In this document: piece after piece, positions 35,369-44,380 of the stretch
How the letters are laid out: each line of letters begins with the position of its first letter
Position numbering within the stretch: position 1 is the stretch's first letter
DNA from: Paraburkholderia hiiakae
GTDB taxonomy: Bacteria; Pseudomonadota; Gammaproteobacteria; Burkholderiales; Burkholderiaceae
DNA: 64,000 nt
Direction of reading: 5' to 3'
NCBI RefSeq assembly: GCF_904848665.1
Contig: NZ_CAJHCQ010000025.1
Coordinates: 61,022-125,021, forward strand
Made by a program: the position numbers and the translations under genes
Notes under the pieces: model-generated
Databases searched by the model: none
What the model saw: the letters and a program-made list of their open reading frames with translations, nothing else
Told to the model about the DNA's origin: nothing

Positions 35369-35818
35369 TCAGCGGTCGAACACGAGCAGGGTCGAAGTAG
35401 CGGATGCGTAGAGCTTGCCCTGCGCATCCGTGATGCTGGCCTCCGTGAAGGCCGCGCGGCGGCCAATGCTGAGCACGCGCCCTTCCGCGCGCACAACGCC
35501 TGTATCGGCGGTCATGGGCCGGTGGTACGCGACCTTCAACTCAAGCGTGGTGTAGCCCTGATTCGGGCCGAGCCGCGAGTGCGCGGCGCAACCGCACGCG
35601 GAATCGAGCAGCGTAGCGGCATACCCGCCGTGCACCGTGCCGATGGGGTTGTACACGTGCAGACCGGGCGTGCCTTCGAACACGGCGCGCCCCTCCTCGA
35701 CTTCGACAAGTCTGAAGCCGAGCGTTTCGCCAATGGCCGGGCCACGGCTCCCATGCAGCATGTGCTGCAACTGTTCGACGCCGGTCAGGCCAGCGGGCAT
35801 TTCAGCAACGAGATTCAT
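35369..35818 (-). CDS. PaaI-family hotdog thioesterase next to the box cluster
   Basis: A 149-residue hotdog thioesterase. The signature is NPIGTVHGGYAATLLDSACGCAAH, with the HGG loop and the helix carrying the catalytic Asp, followed by LELKVAYHRPM. The start at 35818 has GGAG 8 nt upstream; an alternative ATG at 35870-35872 with AAGG would add 18 residues. It lies on the same strand as boxA, 143 bp downstream of it, and could be read from the box transcript. A CoA thioesterase here could release CoA from dead-end aryl-CoA intermediates, a role proposed for PaaI in phenylacetate degradation; here it is inference. Confidence 0.85.
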   Translation of the reverse strand: MNLVAEMPAGLTGVEQLQHMLHGSRGPAIGETLGFRLVEVEEGRAVFEGTPGLHVYNPIGTVHGGYAATLLDSACGCAAHSRLGPNQGYTTLELKVAYHRPMTADTGVVRAEGRVLSIGRRAAFTEASITDAQGKLYASATSTLLVFDR

Positions 35819-35960
35819 CGAGGCGACTCCAACGTTTGACGCGCCACCGCGCGCGCCTTTGCGATTCGCCATCGTAACGCCTTTAGAACGATCGTGCTTA
35901 AATTATCGCGGGCTTCTCACGCGTTTCGATTCAGGCCTCGATTCATTGCATCCAGACGTT

Positions 35961-37220
35961 TCAATACGTCTCCAGATGCAGCCGCCCTTCCCGTTTGAGA
36001 CGGTCCCACAAGGCCTCCCAGCCCATGCCATGCGTCTCGGCGATCTCCTGAAGCGCCTGCAGCACGCCATCCTCCATGCCCTTCAACCCGCAGACATAGA
36101 CATGCGTGTTGCCGTCCTTGAGCAACTGCGCAACGTCCACGGCGCGCTCGCGCATCGCGTCCTGGACATAACGCTTAGGCTGACCCGGCGTGCGTGAGAA
36201 GGCGAGATTCGTGTCGATGAAATCCTTCGGTAGATTCATCAGGGGTCCGAAGTATGGCAATTCCTGCTGCGTGCGCGCGCCGAAAAATAGCATGAGCTTG
36301 CCGGTCGCGCCCTTGAGCCTGCGGCGGCGGCGATATTCGGTCATCGCGCGCATGGGCGCCGAACCAGTGCCCGTGCAGATCATCAGCAGATGCGAATTCG
36401 GATGGTTCGGCATGAGGAAGGTATTGCCGAACGGCCCGATCACGGTCACCACGTCGCCCTTCTTCAGGTCGCAGAGATAGTTCGAGCACACGCCATCGGT
36501 TGCGTTGCCGCTGTGATCGCGCGTCACGCGCTTCACCGTGAGCGAGACGTTGTTGTAGCCGGGACGCTCGCCGTCGCGCGGGCTCGCAATCGAATACTGG
36601 CGCGCATGATGGGCCCGGCCTTCCGCGGTCGCGCCCGGCGGCAGGATGCCGATCGACTGGCCTTCCAGCACCGGGAACGGCATGGCACCGAAGTCGAGCA
36701 CGATGTGATGGATGTCGCTTTCGGTGGCGTCGCCGGTGAGGCGATAGTTGCCGACCACGCTCGCCGTGGTGGGCGCCTTGTGCGTGTAGAGCTGGACATA
36801 GGGCCGCGCCGCCGACCACGGCGGCACGGTCGAGCCGCGCACCATGTCGGAGCCGCCGACGGGTGCATCGGAGGCATTCGGTGCCGCTTGTGCTTCGCTG
36901 GGCCCATCGCTCGATGCTTGCGCGACGACCGGCGCTGCGACCGACGGATTCTGTGCGGGCAGTTCGTCCCACGTGAACTGCTGGTCAATGGTGAACGCCT
37001 CGGCCTTGAGCACGTTGCGCCAGTTATCGATCGCGCCGGTCGGGCATGGTGGCACGCAGGCCATGCAAGCGTTGCAGACATCGGCCTTCACGACATAGTT
37101 GGTGCCATCGTGCGTAATCGCGTCGATGGGACAGGTTTCCTCGCACGTATTGCAGCGTATGCAGATTTCAGGGTCGATCAGGTGTTGCCTGAGAATTTCC
37201 ACGGGTAGCGGACCGTTCAT
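35961..37220 (-). CDS. boxA: Benzoyl-CoA 2,3-epoxidase reductase component BoxA
   Basis: A 419-residue iron-sulfur flavoprotein that passes electrons from NADPH to the oxygenase BoxB. The N-terminus has two [4Fe-4S] ferredoxin motifs (Cys20, 23, 26, 30 in CIRCNTCEETCP and Cys49, 52, 55, 59 in CNACMACVPPCP). After a flexible Ala/Pro-rich linker (about 85-125) comes a ferredoxin-NADP reductase module: the FAD site RQYSIASPRDGE, then GPFGNTFLMPN, the nucleotide site MICTGTGSAPMRAM, and the C-terminal VYVCGLKGMEDGV ending in an aromatic residue. It is the last gene of the boxCBA block, 52 bp after boxB. Confidence 0.95.
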   Translation of the reverse strand: MNGPLPVEILRQHLIDPEICIRCNTCEETCPIDAITHDGTNYVVKADVCNACMACVPPCPTGAIDNWRNVLKAEAFTIDQQFTWDELPAQNPSVAAPVVAQASSDGPSEAQAAPNASDAPVGGSDMVRGSTVPPWSAARPYVQLYTHKAPTTASVVGNYRLTGDATESDIHHIVLDFGAMPFPVLEGQSIGILPPGATAEGRAHHARQYSIASPRDGERPGYNNVSLTVKRVTRDHSGNATDGVCSNYLCDLKKGDVVTVIGPFGNTFLMPNHPNSHLLMICTGTGSAPMRAMTEYRRRRRLKGATGKLMLFFGARTQQELPYFGPLMNLPKDFIDTNLAFSRTPGQPKRYVQDAMRERAVDVAQLLKDGNTHVYVCGLKGMEDGVLQALQEIAETHGMGWEALWDRLKREGRLHLETY

Positions 37221-37272
37221 GATTGTCTCCCACCGCGGCGCGCGAACTCGTCGCTTCGCGCCGCCGCTCCCC

Positions 37273-38700
37273 TCAGTTAAAGCGCACGTATTCGAAATCG
37301 ATTGGCTGCCGATTGATGCCCATGGCCGGCGGCGCGATCCAGTTGGCGAACTTGCCCGGTTCGATCACGCGCCCCATGAGCGAGGCCACGTAGGCCCGGT
37401 CTTCCGCGGTGGGCAGCCATTTCGCCTCGTTCGCGGCCCATTCCGCCTCGCCGATCACGCGGCCGTCCGGCGAAACCCGCACGCCCGCGAAGGTGCCGAT
37501 CTGGCGATTGAACGCCTTGTGCGGCACCGTGAGCCGGGCATCGATGCCAGCCTTTTCCAGCACCTTGTTCCAGCGGTTCACGCCCGCAATCGAATCCTTG
37601 ATGTAGTCGTCGCGCAGCACTTCGTTCATGGCATTGAGCATCGGTACTTCGCGCTCCACGAGCTTGCCGTCCTGCACGTCGAGCAAGCGGTATTGCTGGC
37701 CTTCGAGCTGGTGGTCGTCGTCTCGTTTGGTCTCTTCATAGCGGCCCTTCAGGCCCGAGCTGTAGAAGGTCGCGGCATTCGACGAGTGGTCGGCGCCGAA
37801 CAGATCGATCGTCACGGAATAGTGGAAATTCAGGTAGCGCTGAATCGTTTCGAGGTCGATCACGCCCGCGGCGCGCAGGCGGTTCACGTCGTCGGTCTTC
37901 AGTTCGTTCATGACCTGCGCGGTGCGTTGCACGACACGCGAGATGCCCGATTCGCCGACGAACATGTGATGCGCTTCTTCGGTCAGCATGAATTTCGTCG
38001 TGCGCGCGAGCGGGTCGAAGCCGGATTCGGAAAGCGCCGAAAGCTGGAACTTGCCGTCGCGGTCGGTGAAATACGTGAACATGAAGAACGCCAGCCAGTC
38101 GGGCGTTTTCTCGTTGAACGCGCCGAGAATGCGCGGGTTGTCGTCGTCACCCGAACGGCGATCCAGCAATGCTTCGGCTTCCTCACGACCGTCGCGGCCG
38201 AAGTAGCGATGCAGCAGATACACCATCGCCCACAGGTGCCGCCCTTCTTCCACGTTCACCTGGAACAGGTTGCGCAGGTCGTACATGGAGGGGGCGGTTA
38301 GGCCGAGATGACGCTGCTGCTCGACGGAAGCGGGCTCCGTGTCTCCCTGCGTGACGATGATGCGGCGCAGATTCGCGCGGTGCTCGCCCGGCACGTCCTG
38401 CCATGCGGCCTCGCCCTTGTGCGCGCCGAAATGGATCTTGCGATCCGCGTCGCCGGGCGTCAGGAAGATACCCCACCGATAGTCGGGCATTTTCACATGG
38501 TCGAAGTGCGCCCAGCCGCCCGCGTCGACGCTCACCGCCGTGCGCAGATAGACGTCATAGCCGTGCGAACCGTCGGGGCCCATGTCGCCCCACCACGAGA
38601 GGAAGTTGGGCTGCCACTGTTCGAGGGCGCGCTGCAGCGCGCGGTCGTCGGCGAGGTTGACGTTGTTCGGGATCTTTTCGCTGTAGTTGATCGTGGACAT
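37273..38700 (-). CDS. boxB: Benzoyl-CoA 2,3-epoxidase oxygenase component BoxB
   Basis: A 475-residue class I di-iron oxygenase that converts benzoyl-CoA to the 2,3-epoxide with oxygen and electrons from BoxA. Carboxylate and His ligands are visible in VEEGRHLWAMVYLLHRYFG (151-169) and LTEEAHHMFVGESG. The length agrees with Azoarcus BoxB (about 473). I use the ATG at 38700 (MSTINYSEKIP, with AAGGA 7 nt upstream) rather than one 12 codons earlier. It sits between boxC and boxA with 57- and 52-bp gaps, in the order boxC-boxB-boxA expected for the cluster. Confidence 0.96.
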   Translation of the reverse strand: MSTINYSEKIPNNVNLADDRALQRALEQWQPNFLSWWGDMGPDGSHGYDVYLRTAVSVDAGGWAHFDHVKMPDYRWGIFLTPGDADRKIHFGAHKGEAAWQDVPGEHRANLRRIIVTQGDTEPASVEQQRHLGLTAPSMYDLRNLFQVNVEEGRHLWAMVYLLHRYFGRDGREEAEALLDRRSGDDDNPRILGAFNEKTPDWLAFFMFTYFTDRDGKFQLSALSESGFDPLARTTKFMLTEEAHHMFVGESGISRVVQRTAQVMNELKTDDVNRLRAAGVIDLETIQRYLNFHYSVTIDLFGADHSSNAATFYSSGLKGRYEETKRDDDHQLEGQQYRLLDVQDGKLVEREVPMLNAMNEVLRDDYIKDSIAGVNRWNKVLEKAGIDARLTVPHKAFNRQIGTFAGVRVSPDGRVIGEAEWAANEAKWLPTAEDRAYVASLMGRVIEPGKFANWIAPPAMGINRQPIDFEYVRFN

Positions 38701-38757
38701 TGCGGTTCCTTGCGGCAAATTCGACGCACGCGCCAAATGCGGCGGCGGATACGGATA

Positions 38758-40434
38758 TCAGACGCGGGCGACGTCGAACTGCGCCTTGCTGCCCTTGCCG
38801 TACACCTTGAGCGCGCCCTTCTCGCCCACGGCGTTGGGCCGGTTGAAGATCCAGTTCTGCCACGCGGAGAGCCGCCCGAAGATGCGCGTTTCCATCGTCT
38901 CCGGGCCGTTGAAGCGAAGGTTCGCTTCGAGGCCGGTGAGCGCGTCGGGCGACATGACCGCGCGTTCTTCCAGCGCGAGACGGATTTCGTCGGGCCAGTC
39001 GATGTCGTCGGGCGAGGCCGTCACGAGGCCAAGACGCTCCGCCTCGACCGGCTTGACCGCCTGGCCTATCTTTGCGCGCACGGCATCGAGCGGTTCGGTC
39101 TCCTCATAGAAACGCCGCGCGAGGCGCGATTGATGCGTAACCATCGGATAGAGGCCGAAATTCGCTTCGGAGAGCGTGATGGCTGGTTCCTCGTCTTCGT
39201 TCGAGGGAAGCGCGGCCATATACGTGCGGTCAGCCGCGAACGCGAGTTCGGCGAAGGTCCCGGCGAAGCACGAGCCCGGTTCGATCAGCGCGAACAGCGA
39301 ACGCGAAGAGACATCGATGCGCGCCAGCGTGCGGCGCAGCATGCCGATGGTCTCGCGCACGAACCAGTGGTCGCGGTGCGCGAGCAGCGCGGCGTCGGCG
39401 GCGAGTACGGTGCGCGTGTCGCCTTCGGTCTTGAGGATCCACGTGCCGATGTCGAGTTCGTTCGTGCGCATGCAGAGAATCGCGTCGTCCAGCTCGCGCG
39501 CGAACTGCAGCGGCCACCATGACGCGCCGGCGGCGACGATTGATTCGATCTCCGAAGCAGGTGCTTCGGTCGGCGCTTTCGCCGCGAACGTCGCGGTGCG
39601 CTTCGCGCGGTCGATCGTGACGTCGACGGTTGCGTAGCTCAGGCCGCCGTCGCTCTCCACGCGTGCGATGCGGGTGAGCGCAATGCCTTTCGCGACAACT
39701 GGCCGATCACTCGCGGCCGCTAGTTCGAGCGCACGCGCCTGCACGGCCTGGCCAAACTGATTCGGCTTCACGACCTCATCCACGAGGCGCCAGGCTTTCG
39801 CGCGTTCGCCGCGAATGCCTTCCACCACGGTGCAGAAGATGTCGGCGCGGTCGTGGCGCACCTTGCGCTTATCCGTGAGGCGCGTGAGGCCACCCGTGCC
39901 CGGCAGCACGCCGAGCAGCGGCACTTCCGGCAACGCGACCGAGGAGGACCGGTCGTCCACGAGCATGATCTCGTCGCAGGCGAGCGCCAGTTCATAGCCG
40001 CCGCCGGCACAGGAGCCGTTCACGGCCGCAATGAACTTCAGGCCTGAATGGCGCGACGAATCTTCCATGCCGTTGCGCGTCTCGTTGGTGAACTTGCAGA
40101 AGTTGACCTTCCACGCGTGGGTGGAGAGGCCGAGCATGAAAATATTGGCGCCCGAGCAGAACACGCGGTCCTTCAGGCTGGTCAGCACGACGGTGCGCAC
40201 TTCCGGATGCTCGAAGCGGATGCGCTGGAGTGCATCGTGCAGTTCGATATCGACGCCGAGGTCGTATGAATTCAGCTTCAGCTTGTAGCCGTCGCGAATG
40301 CCGCCATCCTCGGCGATATCCATGCCGAGCGTCGCCACGGCGCCGTCGAACGTTAGCTTCCAGTGCCGGTACTGCGAAGGTTCGGTGCGGTAATCGACCC
40401 GCTGCGGGGCGACGGCGGTTTCGACTGCGGCCAT
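38758..40434 (-). CDS. boxC: 2,3-epoxybenzoyl-CoA dihydrolase BoxC
   Basis: A 558-residue crotonase-fold enzyme that opens the epoxide ring, releasing formate and giving 3,4-dehydroadipyl-CoA semialdehyde. The enoyl-CoA hydratase signature is GSCAGGGYELALACDEIM, and the oxyanion-hole region FCSGANIFMLG. The long C-terminal part is specific to BoxC. The start ATG 40432-40434 has a perfect AAGGAG 6 nt upstream. It is the first gene after the box promoter (40467-40495) and directly downstream of the TGCA repeats. Confidence 0.95.
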   Translation of the reverse strand: MAAVETAVAPQRVDYRTEPSQYRHWKLTFDGAVATLGMDIAEDGGIRDGYKLKLNSYDLGVDIELHDALQRIRFEHPEVRTVVLTSLKDRVFCSGANIFMLGLSTHAWKVNFCKFTNETRNGMEDSSRHSGLKFIAAVNGSCAGGGYELALACDEIMLVDDRSSSVALPEVPLLGVLPGTGGLTRLTDKRKVRHDRADIFCTVVEGIRGERAKAWRLVDEVVKPNQFGQAVQARALELAAASDRPVVAKGIALTRIARVESDGGLSYATVDVTIDRAKRTATFAAKAPTEAPASEIESIVAAGASWWPLQFARELDDAILCMRTNELDIGTWILKTEGDTRTVLAADAALLAHRDHWFVRETIGMLRRTLARIDVSSRSLFALIEPGSCFAGTFAELAFAADRTYMAALPSNEDEEPAITLSEANFGLYPMVTHQSRLARRFYEETEPLDAVRAKIGQAVKPVEAERLGLVTASPDDIDWPDEIRLALEERAVMSPDALTGLEANLRFNGPETMETRIFGRLSAWQNWIFNRPNAVGEKGALKVYGKGSKAQFDVARV

Positions 40435-40448
40435 GAGCGTCTCCTTTC

Positions 40449-40519
40449 TGCACTTCGTTTCAAACAACGATAGTGCAATGGAATACTCATGTAAAGCACA
40501 TTAGTGCATTTTAGTGCAT
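40449..40519 (-). promoter_or_regulatory. boxCBA promoter with TGCA operator repeats
   Basis: On the minus strand, TTTACA (40490-40495) and TATCGT (40467-40472) form a -35/-10 pair with a 17-bp spacer. TTAGTGCAT occurs twice in tandem, 10 bp apart (40501-40509, 40511-40519), just upstream of the -35. TAGTGCA overlaps the -10 edge (40471-40477), and another TGCA lies at 40449-40452. TGCA repeats are the known recognition elements of the related repressors BoxR and BzdR. The positions fit repression by blocking RNA polymerase. Confidence 0.7.
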
Positions 40520-40560
40520 GTCAGGTGTAAACCCGCAATGCCGCCGTACGCGGCCGCCCG

Positions 40561-41517
40561 TTATTCGATGCGGGGCGCCTCAGCGGCGAGGCGCGCGGCG
40601 AGCCGGTCGCGCAGTTGCAGGTAGGCGTCGGCGAGCGTCTTTTCGCTGGTATCGAAGGTCATGTCGGCGCGACCATACAGTTCGCTGCGGCCCGCGAGGA
40701 TCCGTTTGAGGTCGTCCATCGCCTCGCTATTGCCTGAGTTGCCCGACATGGGGCGCAGGTCGCCCTGCGCCACGACGCGGCGCATGTGCTCCTCAGGCGC
40801 GGCCTGTAGCCAGACGGTGAAGCAATGCGCGAGCAGCACATTGAAGGTGGCCGGCTCGGAAACGAGGCCGCCCGGCGAGGCGATCACGGCGCGCGGGTGC
40901 TCCGCGACCACGGCCTCCAGCGCCCGATGCTCATACCGGCGATACGCGCTTGCGCCATACAGCGAATGAATCTCCGACGGCGGACAACCCGCCAGCTGTT
41001 CGATCACCCGAGTCAGTTCGACAAACGGCACCTTCAGCTCCTGCGCGAGCATGCGCCCCAGAGTGGACTTGCCGGCCCCGCGCAGGCCGATGAGCGCGAT
41101 ACGCTCGTTGCGATGCGGATCGGCGCTGGTTTGCGAGAACATCTCGGCGAGCGCCACGCGCGCGCGTTGCAAGGCAGCTGGATCACGCCCCTGCAGCAGC
41201 TCCCGGATCAAGAGCCATTCCGCCGACGAGGTCGTGACGTCGCCGATGACCTCGGCGAGCGGGCAGTTCAGCGTGTTCGCAATCTGCCGCAACACCAGCA
41301 CGGAAGCATTCCCCACCCCGGATTCCAGGTTCGCCAGATGCCGCTCCGAGAGCCCGGTTTCCGCAGCCAGCGTCTTGCGCGTCATGCCGCGCCGCGCGCG
41401 CAGCATGCGCACGCGCTCGCCCATGGCGGTCAGGAACGGATCGCGTTCGGCGCGCTCGCCGCGCGCGGCGTCGTCGGCGGCTTCCGCTGGAAGCTCGGCA
41501 ATGTAAGTTTGCTTCAT
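40561..41517 (-). CDS. boxR: BoxR repressor (XRE HTH fused to shikimate-kinase-like domain)
   Basis: A 318-residue benzoyl-CoA-responsive repressor. Residues about 32-88 form an XRE helix-turn-helix (RKTLAAETGLSERHLANLES). Residues about 138-310 are a shikimate-kinase-like domain with a P-loop GLRGAGKST (144-152), which in BoxR/BzdR binds benzoyl-CoA instead of acting as a kinase. The length matches characterised BoxR (about 300). Benzoyl-CoA binding should release it from the TGCA operators. The gene is divergent from bclA across 132 bp holding overlapping promoters and TGCA elements, and 126 bp upstream of boxC. Confidence 0.94.
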   Translation of the reverse strand: MKQTYIAELPAEAADDAARGERAERDPFLTAMGERVRMLRARRGMTRKTLAAETGLSERHLANLESGVGNASVLVLRQIANTLNCPLAEVIGDVTTSSAEWLLIRELLQGRDPAALQRARVALAEMFSQTSADPHRNERIALIGLRGAGKSTLGRMLAQELKVPFVELTRVIEQLAGCPPSEIHSLYGASAYRRYEHRALEAVVAEHPRAVIASPGGLVSEPATFNVLLAHCFTVWLQAAPEEHMRRVVAQGDLRPMSGNSGNSEAMDDLKRILAGRSELYGRADMTFDTSEKTLADAYLQLRDRLAARLAAEAPRIE

Positions 41518-41547
41518 CTTATGGAATCTCTGAATCCGTCTTTATGT

Positions 41548-41586
41548 ACTATAGTGCTTGACATGCATTTTGCTAACCGCTAATTT
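41548..41586. promoter_or_regulatory. Divergent boxR/bclA promoters with overlapping BoxR operator
   Basis: For bclA (plus): TTGACA at 41558-41563, a 17-bp spacer, and TAATTT at 41581-41586. For boxR (minus): TTAGCA (revcomp of 41571-41576), a 17-bp spacer, and TATAGT (revcomp of 41548-41553). TAGTGCT (41552-41558) and ATGCAT (41563-41568) lie between and over both promoters, resembling the TGCA repeats of the boxC promoter. One bound BoxR could therefore silence both genes. Confidence 0.6.
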
Positions 41587-41649
41587 TCCGCGAAAAGGTC
41601 GATCGACGACAAATCCGATCGCGGTAGCAGACAGAGCGGAGACAACACC

Positions 41650-43248
41650 GTGCAAATCGAGGCATCGCCAGAACACGCCGCGGCCGTGCCGCCGCCCGCG
41701 CAATTCAACTTCGCCACGCACCTGTTCTCGCTCAATGCTGCGCGCGCTGCGAAGCCCGCTTATATCGACGACACGCACACGCTGAACTACGGCGAACTCG
41801 AAACGCAGGCCCGCCGCTTCGCGGCCGCCATGCGCGCGCTCGGCGTCCACACGGAAGAACGCGTGCTGCTCGTGATGCTCGACACCGTCGAGCTGCCCAT
41901 TGCATTTCTCGGCGCACTCTATGCGGGAATCGTCCCGGTGGTCGTCAACACGCTGCTCACGCCGGCCGACTATGTGTATATGCTCACGCACAGCCGCGCG
42001 CGCGTGGTGATCGCGTCGGGAGCGGTGCTGCCCGCGGTGAACGCAGCGCTGGCCGAAGCACAATGTGAGGACTGCCAGTTAATCGCTTCACGGCCCGTTT
42101 CACAGCCTGTCTCACCTGAACCACGACCCGTTCTCGCCGATCTGATCGCGCGCGCCGAGCCCGCGACGCGCGCCGCGCAAACGGCCTGCGACGATATCGC
42201 GTTCTGGCTCTACTCCTCGGGATCGACGGGAAAACCCAAAGGCACGGTGCATACGCACGCCAATCTCTACTGGACCGTCGAAACTTACGCGAAGCCCATT
42301 CTCGGCATACGCGAAAGCGACATCGTGTTTTCGGCGGCCAAGCTGTTCTTCGCCTATGGTCTCGGCAACGCTCTTTCGTTTCCACTGTCGGTAGGCGCGA
42401 CCACGATCCTGATGGCCGAACGCCCCACCGCCCACGCCGTATTCGCGCGCCTCGTGCAGCATCGGCCCACGGTGTTCTACGGCGTGCCCACGCTCTACGC
42501 GAGCATGATGGCCTCGCCCAACATTCCTGCGCGCATCGATGTCGCGCTGCGCGTGTGCACCTCCGCGGGCGAAGCGCTGCCGCGCGAACTGGGCGAGCGC
42601 TTCAGGGAGCACTTCGGCAGCGACATTCTCGACGGCCTCGGTTCCACGGAAATGCTGCACATCTTCCTCTCGAACCGGCCAGGCGCCGTCGAATACGGCA
42701 CCACGGGTCACCCCGTGCCCGGCTACGAAATCGAACTGCGCGACGAGACCGGCGCGCTCGTGGCCGACGGCGAGATCGGCGACCTCTTCATCCGCGGGCC
42801 GAGCGCGGCCGTGATGTACTGGTGCAATCGCGAAAAGTCGCGCGCGACCTTCCTCGGCGACTGGGTGAGGAGCGGCGACAAGTACCGGCGTGTGCCGGGC
42901 GGCGCCTATGTCTATGCGGGCCGCAGCGACGACATGCTCAAGGTGAGCGGGCAGTATGTTTCGCCCATCGAAGTCGAAATGGTGCTCATGCAGCACGACG
43001 CGGTGCTCGAAGCCGCCGTGATCGGCGTCGATCAGGGCGGGCTCGTGAAGACCTGCGCGTTCGTGGTGCTCAAGCAGGCGACCGCGGACACCTCGCACGA
43101 CGCGCTGGCCGAGCAGTTGAAGGCGTTCGTCAAAACGCGGCTCGCGCCGCACAAGTATCCGCGCGACATTCTGTTCGTCGACGATCTGCCGAAAACGGCG
43201 ACCGGTAAAATCCAGCGTTTCCGGCTGCGTCAGCAGTTTCAGTCGTGA
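41650..43248 (+). CDS. bclA: Benzoate-CoA ligase
   Basis: A 532-residue acyl-adenylate-forming enzyme that turns benzoate, ATP and CoA into benzoyl-CoA, the first step of the box pathway. The AMP-binding P-loop YSSGSTGKPKGTVH is at 188-201, the A5/A6-type motif GLGSTEMLHIFLSN in the middle, and the catalytic Lys in KTATGKIQRF near the C-terminus. The start is GTG 41650 with GGAG 8 nt upstream. A short linker at 147-158 (SRPVSQPVSPEP) resembles a DNA repeat also found in the HlyD gene. It is divergent from boxR and followed after 14 bp by the hydrolase gene. Confidence 0.94.
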   Translation: MQIEASPEHAAAVPPPAQFNFATHLFSLNAARAAKPAYIDDTHTLNYGELETQARRFAAAMRALGVHTEERVLLVMLDTVELPIAFLGALYAGIVPVVVNTLLTPADYVYMLTHSRARVVIASGAVLPAVNAALAEAQCEDCQLIASRPVSQPVSPEPRPVLADLIARAEPATRAAQTACDDIAFWLYSSGSTGKPKGTVHTHANLYWTVETYAKPILGIRESDIVFSAAKLFFAYGLGNALSFPLSVGATTILMAERPTAHAVFARLVQHRPTVFYGVPTLYASMMASPNIPARIDVALRVCTSAGEALPRELGERFREHFGSDILDGLGSTEMLHIFLSNRPGAVEYGTTGHPVPGYEIELRDETGALVADGEIGDLFIRGPSAAVMYWCNREKSRATFLGDWVRSGDKYRRVPGGAYVYAGRSDDMLKVSGQYVSPIEVEMVLMQHDAVLEAAVIGVDQGGLVKTCAFVVLKQATADTSHDALAEQLKAFVKTRLAPHKYPRDILFVDDLPKTATGKIQRFRLRQQFQS

Positions 43249-43262
43249 CAGGGATAAGCGCC

Positions 43263-44084
43263 ATGAACGAAAGCAAATTCGCCGACCTGCCCGCCACGGA
43301 CGCGCACGATGCGTTGCGCATCGAATATCGCTGGATCGGCGCGGCAGACGGTGAAGCGCCGCTCGCCGTATTCCTGCACGAGGGTCTAGGCTCGATCGCG
43401 ATGTGGAAGGATTGGCCCGCCGCGCTTTGCGCGCGCCTCGGCATGCGCGGGCTCGTTTATTCGCGTCCGGGTTACGGGCGCTCCACACCGCGCGCGCCTG
43501 GCGTGAAATGGCCCGTCGATTTCATGGCCGGGCAGGCGCGCGAGGTCTTGCCCGCTCTCCTCGACGCACTCGGCGTAAGCGCGGCCGAACGCACGCGCAT
43601 GTGGCTGATCGGTCATAGCGATGGCGCATCCATCGCGCTGCTCTACGCCGCCGCTTTTCCCGAAGCACTCGATGGCGCAGTGGCGATTGCGCCGCACGTG
43701 TTCGTCGAAGACGTCTCCATCGAAAGCATTGGCGAGGCGAAGGTTGCGTACGAAACGACCCGTCTGCGCGAAAAGCTCGCGCGCTATCACGACGATGTCG
43801 ATTCCGCGTTCTACGGCTGGAACGACATCTGGCTCGATCCCGCGTTCCGGGCGTGGAACATCGTCGGCGATCTGCCGTCGATTCGTGCGCCGTTGCTCGC
43901 CGTGCAGGCCGTGGACGACCATTACGGCACCATGGCGCAAGTCGAAGCGATTGGCGCGGCCGTGCCGCACGCGCGCGTCCACGCGCTCGCACACGGCGGC
44001 CATTCTCCACATCGCGACGCGCCGCAGCCGCTGGACGACGCTATCGAGCAATTCATTTCCGCGCAACGCAAGTCCGCGGCCTGA
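43263..44084 (+). CDS. Alpha/beta hydrolase of the box cluster
   Basis: A 273-residue alpha/beta hydrolase. The nucleophile elbow is GHSDG (Ser119), the oxyanion region FLHEGLGS follows strand 3, the acid is expected in QAVDDHYG, and the catalytic His in HGGHSPH near the end. It begins 14 bp after bclA, on the same strand, so it is co-transcribed and controlled by BoxR. Hydrolases of this kind are frequent in Burkholderiaceae box clusters and could release benzoate from esters or open a lactone by-product. The substrate is unknown. The family alone would also fit a haloalkane dehalogenase-like or esterase activity. Confidence 0.87.
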   Translation: MNESKFADLPATDAHDALRIEYRWIGAADGEAPLAVFLHEGLGSIAMWKDWPAALCARLGMRGLVYSRPGYGRSTPRAPGVKWPVDFMAGQAREVLPALLDALGVSAAERTRMWLIGHSDGASIALLYAAAFPEALDGAVAIAPHVFVEDVSIESIGEAKVAYETTRLREKLARYHDDVDSAFYGWNDIWLDPAFRAWNIVGDLPSIRAPLLAVQAVDDHYGTMAQVEAIGAAVPHARVHALAHGGHSPHRDAPQPLDDAIEQFISAQRKSAA

Positions 44085-44380
44085 AGGCCGCACACAGGCA
44101 CGGCCGAGCCCCCGCAAGCCCCGCCGGCACCCGTCGAATGCCTCCCAAAAAGGAGCGAATCGATGCGCTTCGCATAAAACTCCTCCTCAAGTACAGCACC
44201 GGAGCCCATTCAGGGACCCAACACGCCTCATCGCTGCAATCCTTTGGTGATATTGTCTTTCTTTGCCGGGTGGAGACGGGGTCCGACCACGCGAGACCGC
44301 CGGCAGGAAAGCAAGAAGCACGGGGAACCCAAAAAGCGAGACGCAAGAAGACCGGCGGACCGCGCGCGCCGGCCAGAACG

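Noticed and set aside
44162..44176. Mini-cistron of four codons (ATG CGC TTC GCA TAA) after AGGAG, upstream of the kinase
   Set aside because: Too short to judge. It coincides with a small ATGCG/CGCAT palindrome, and no attenuator structure or codon bias supports a leader peptide.
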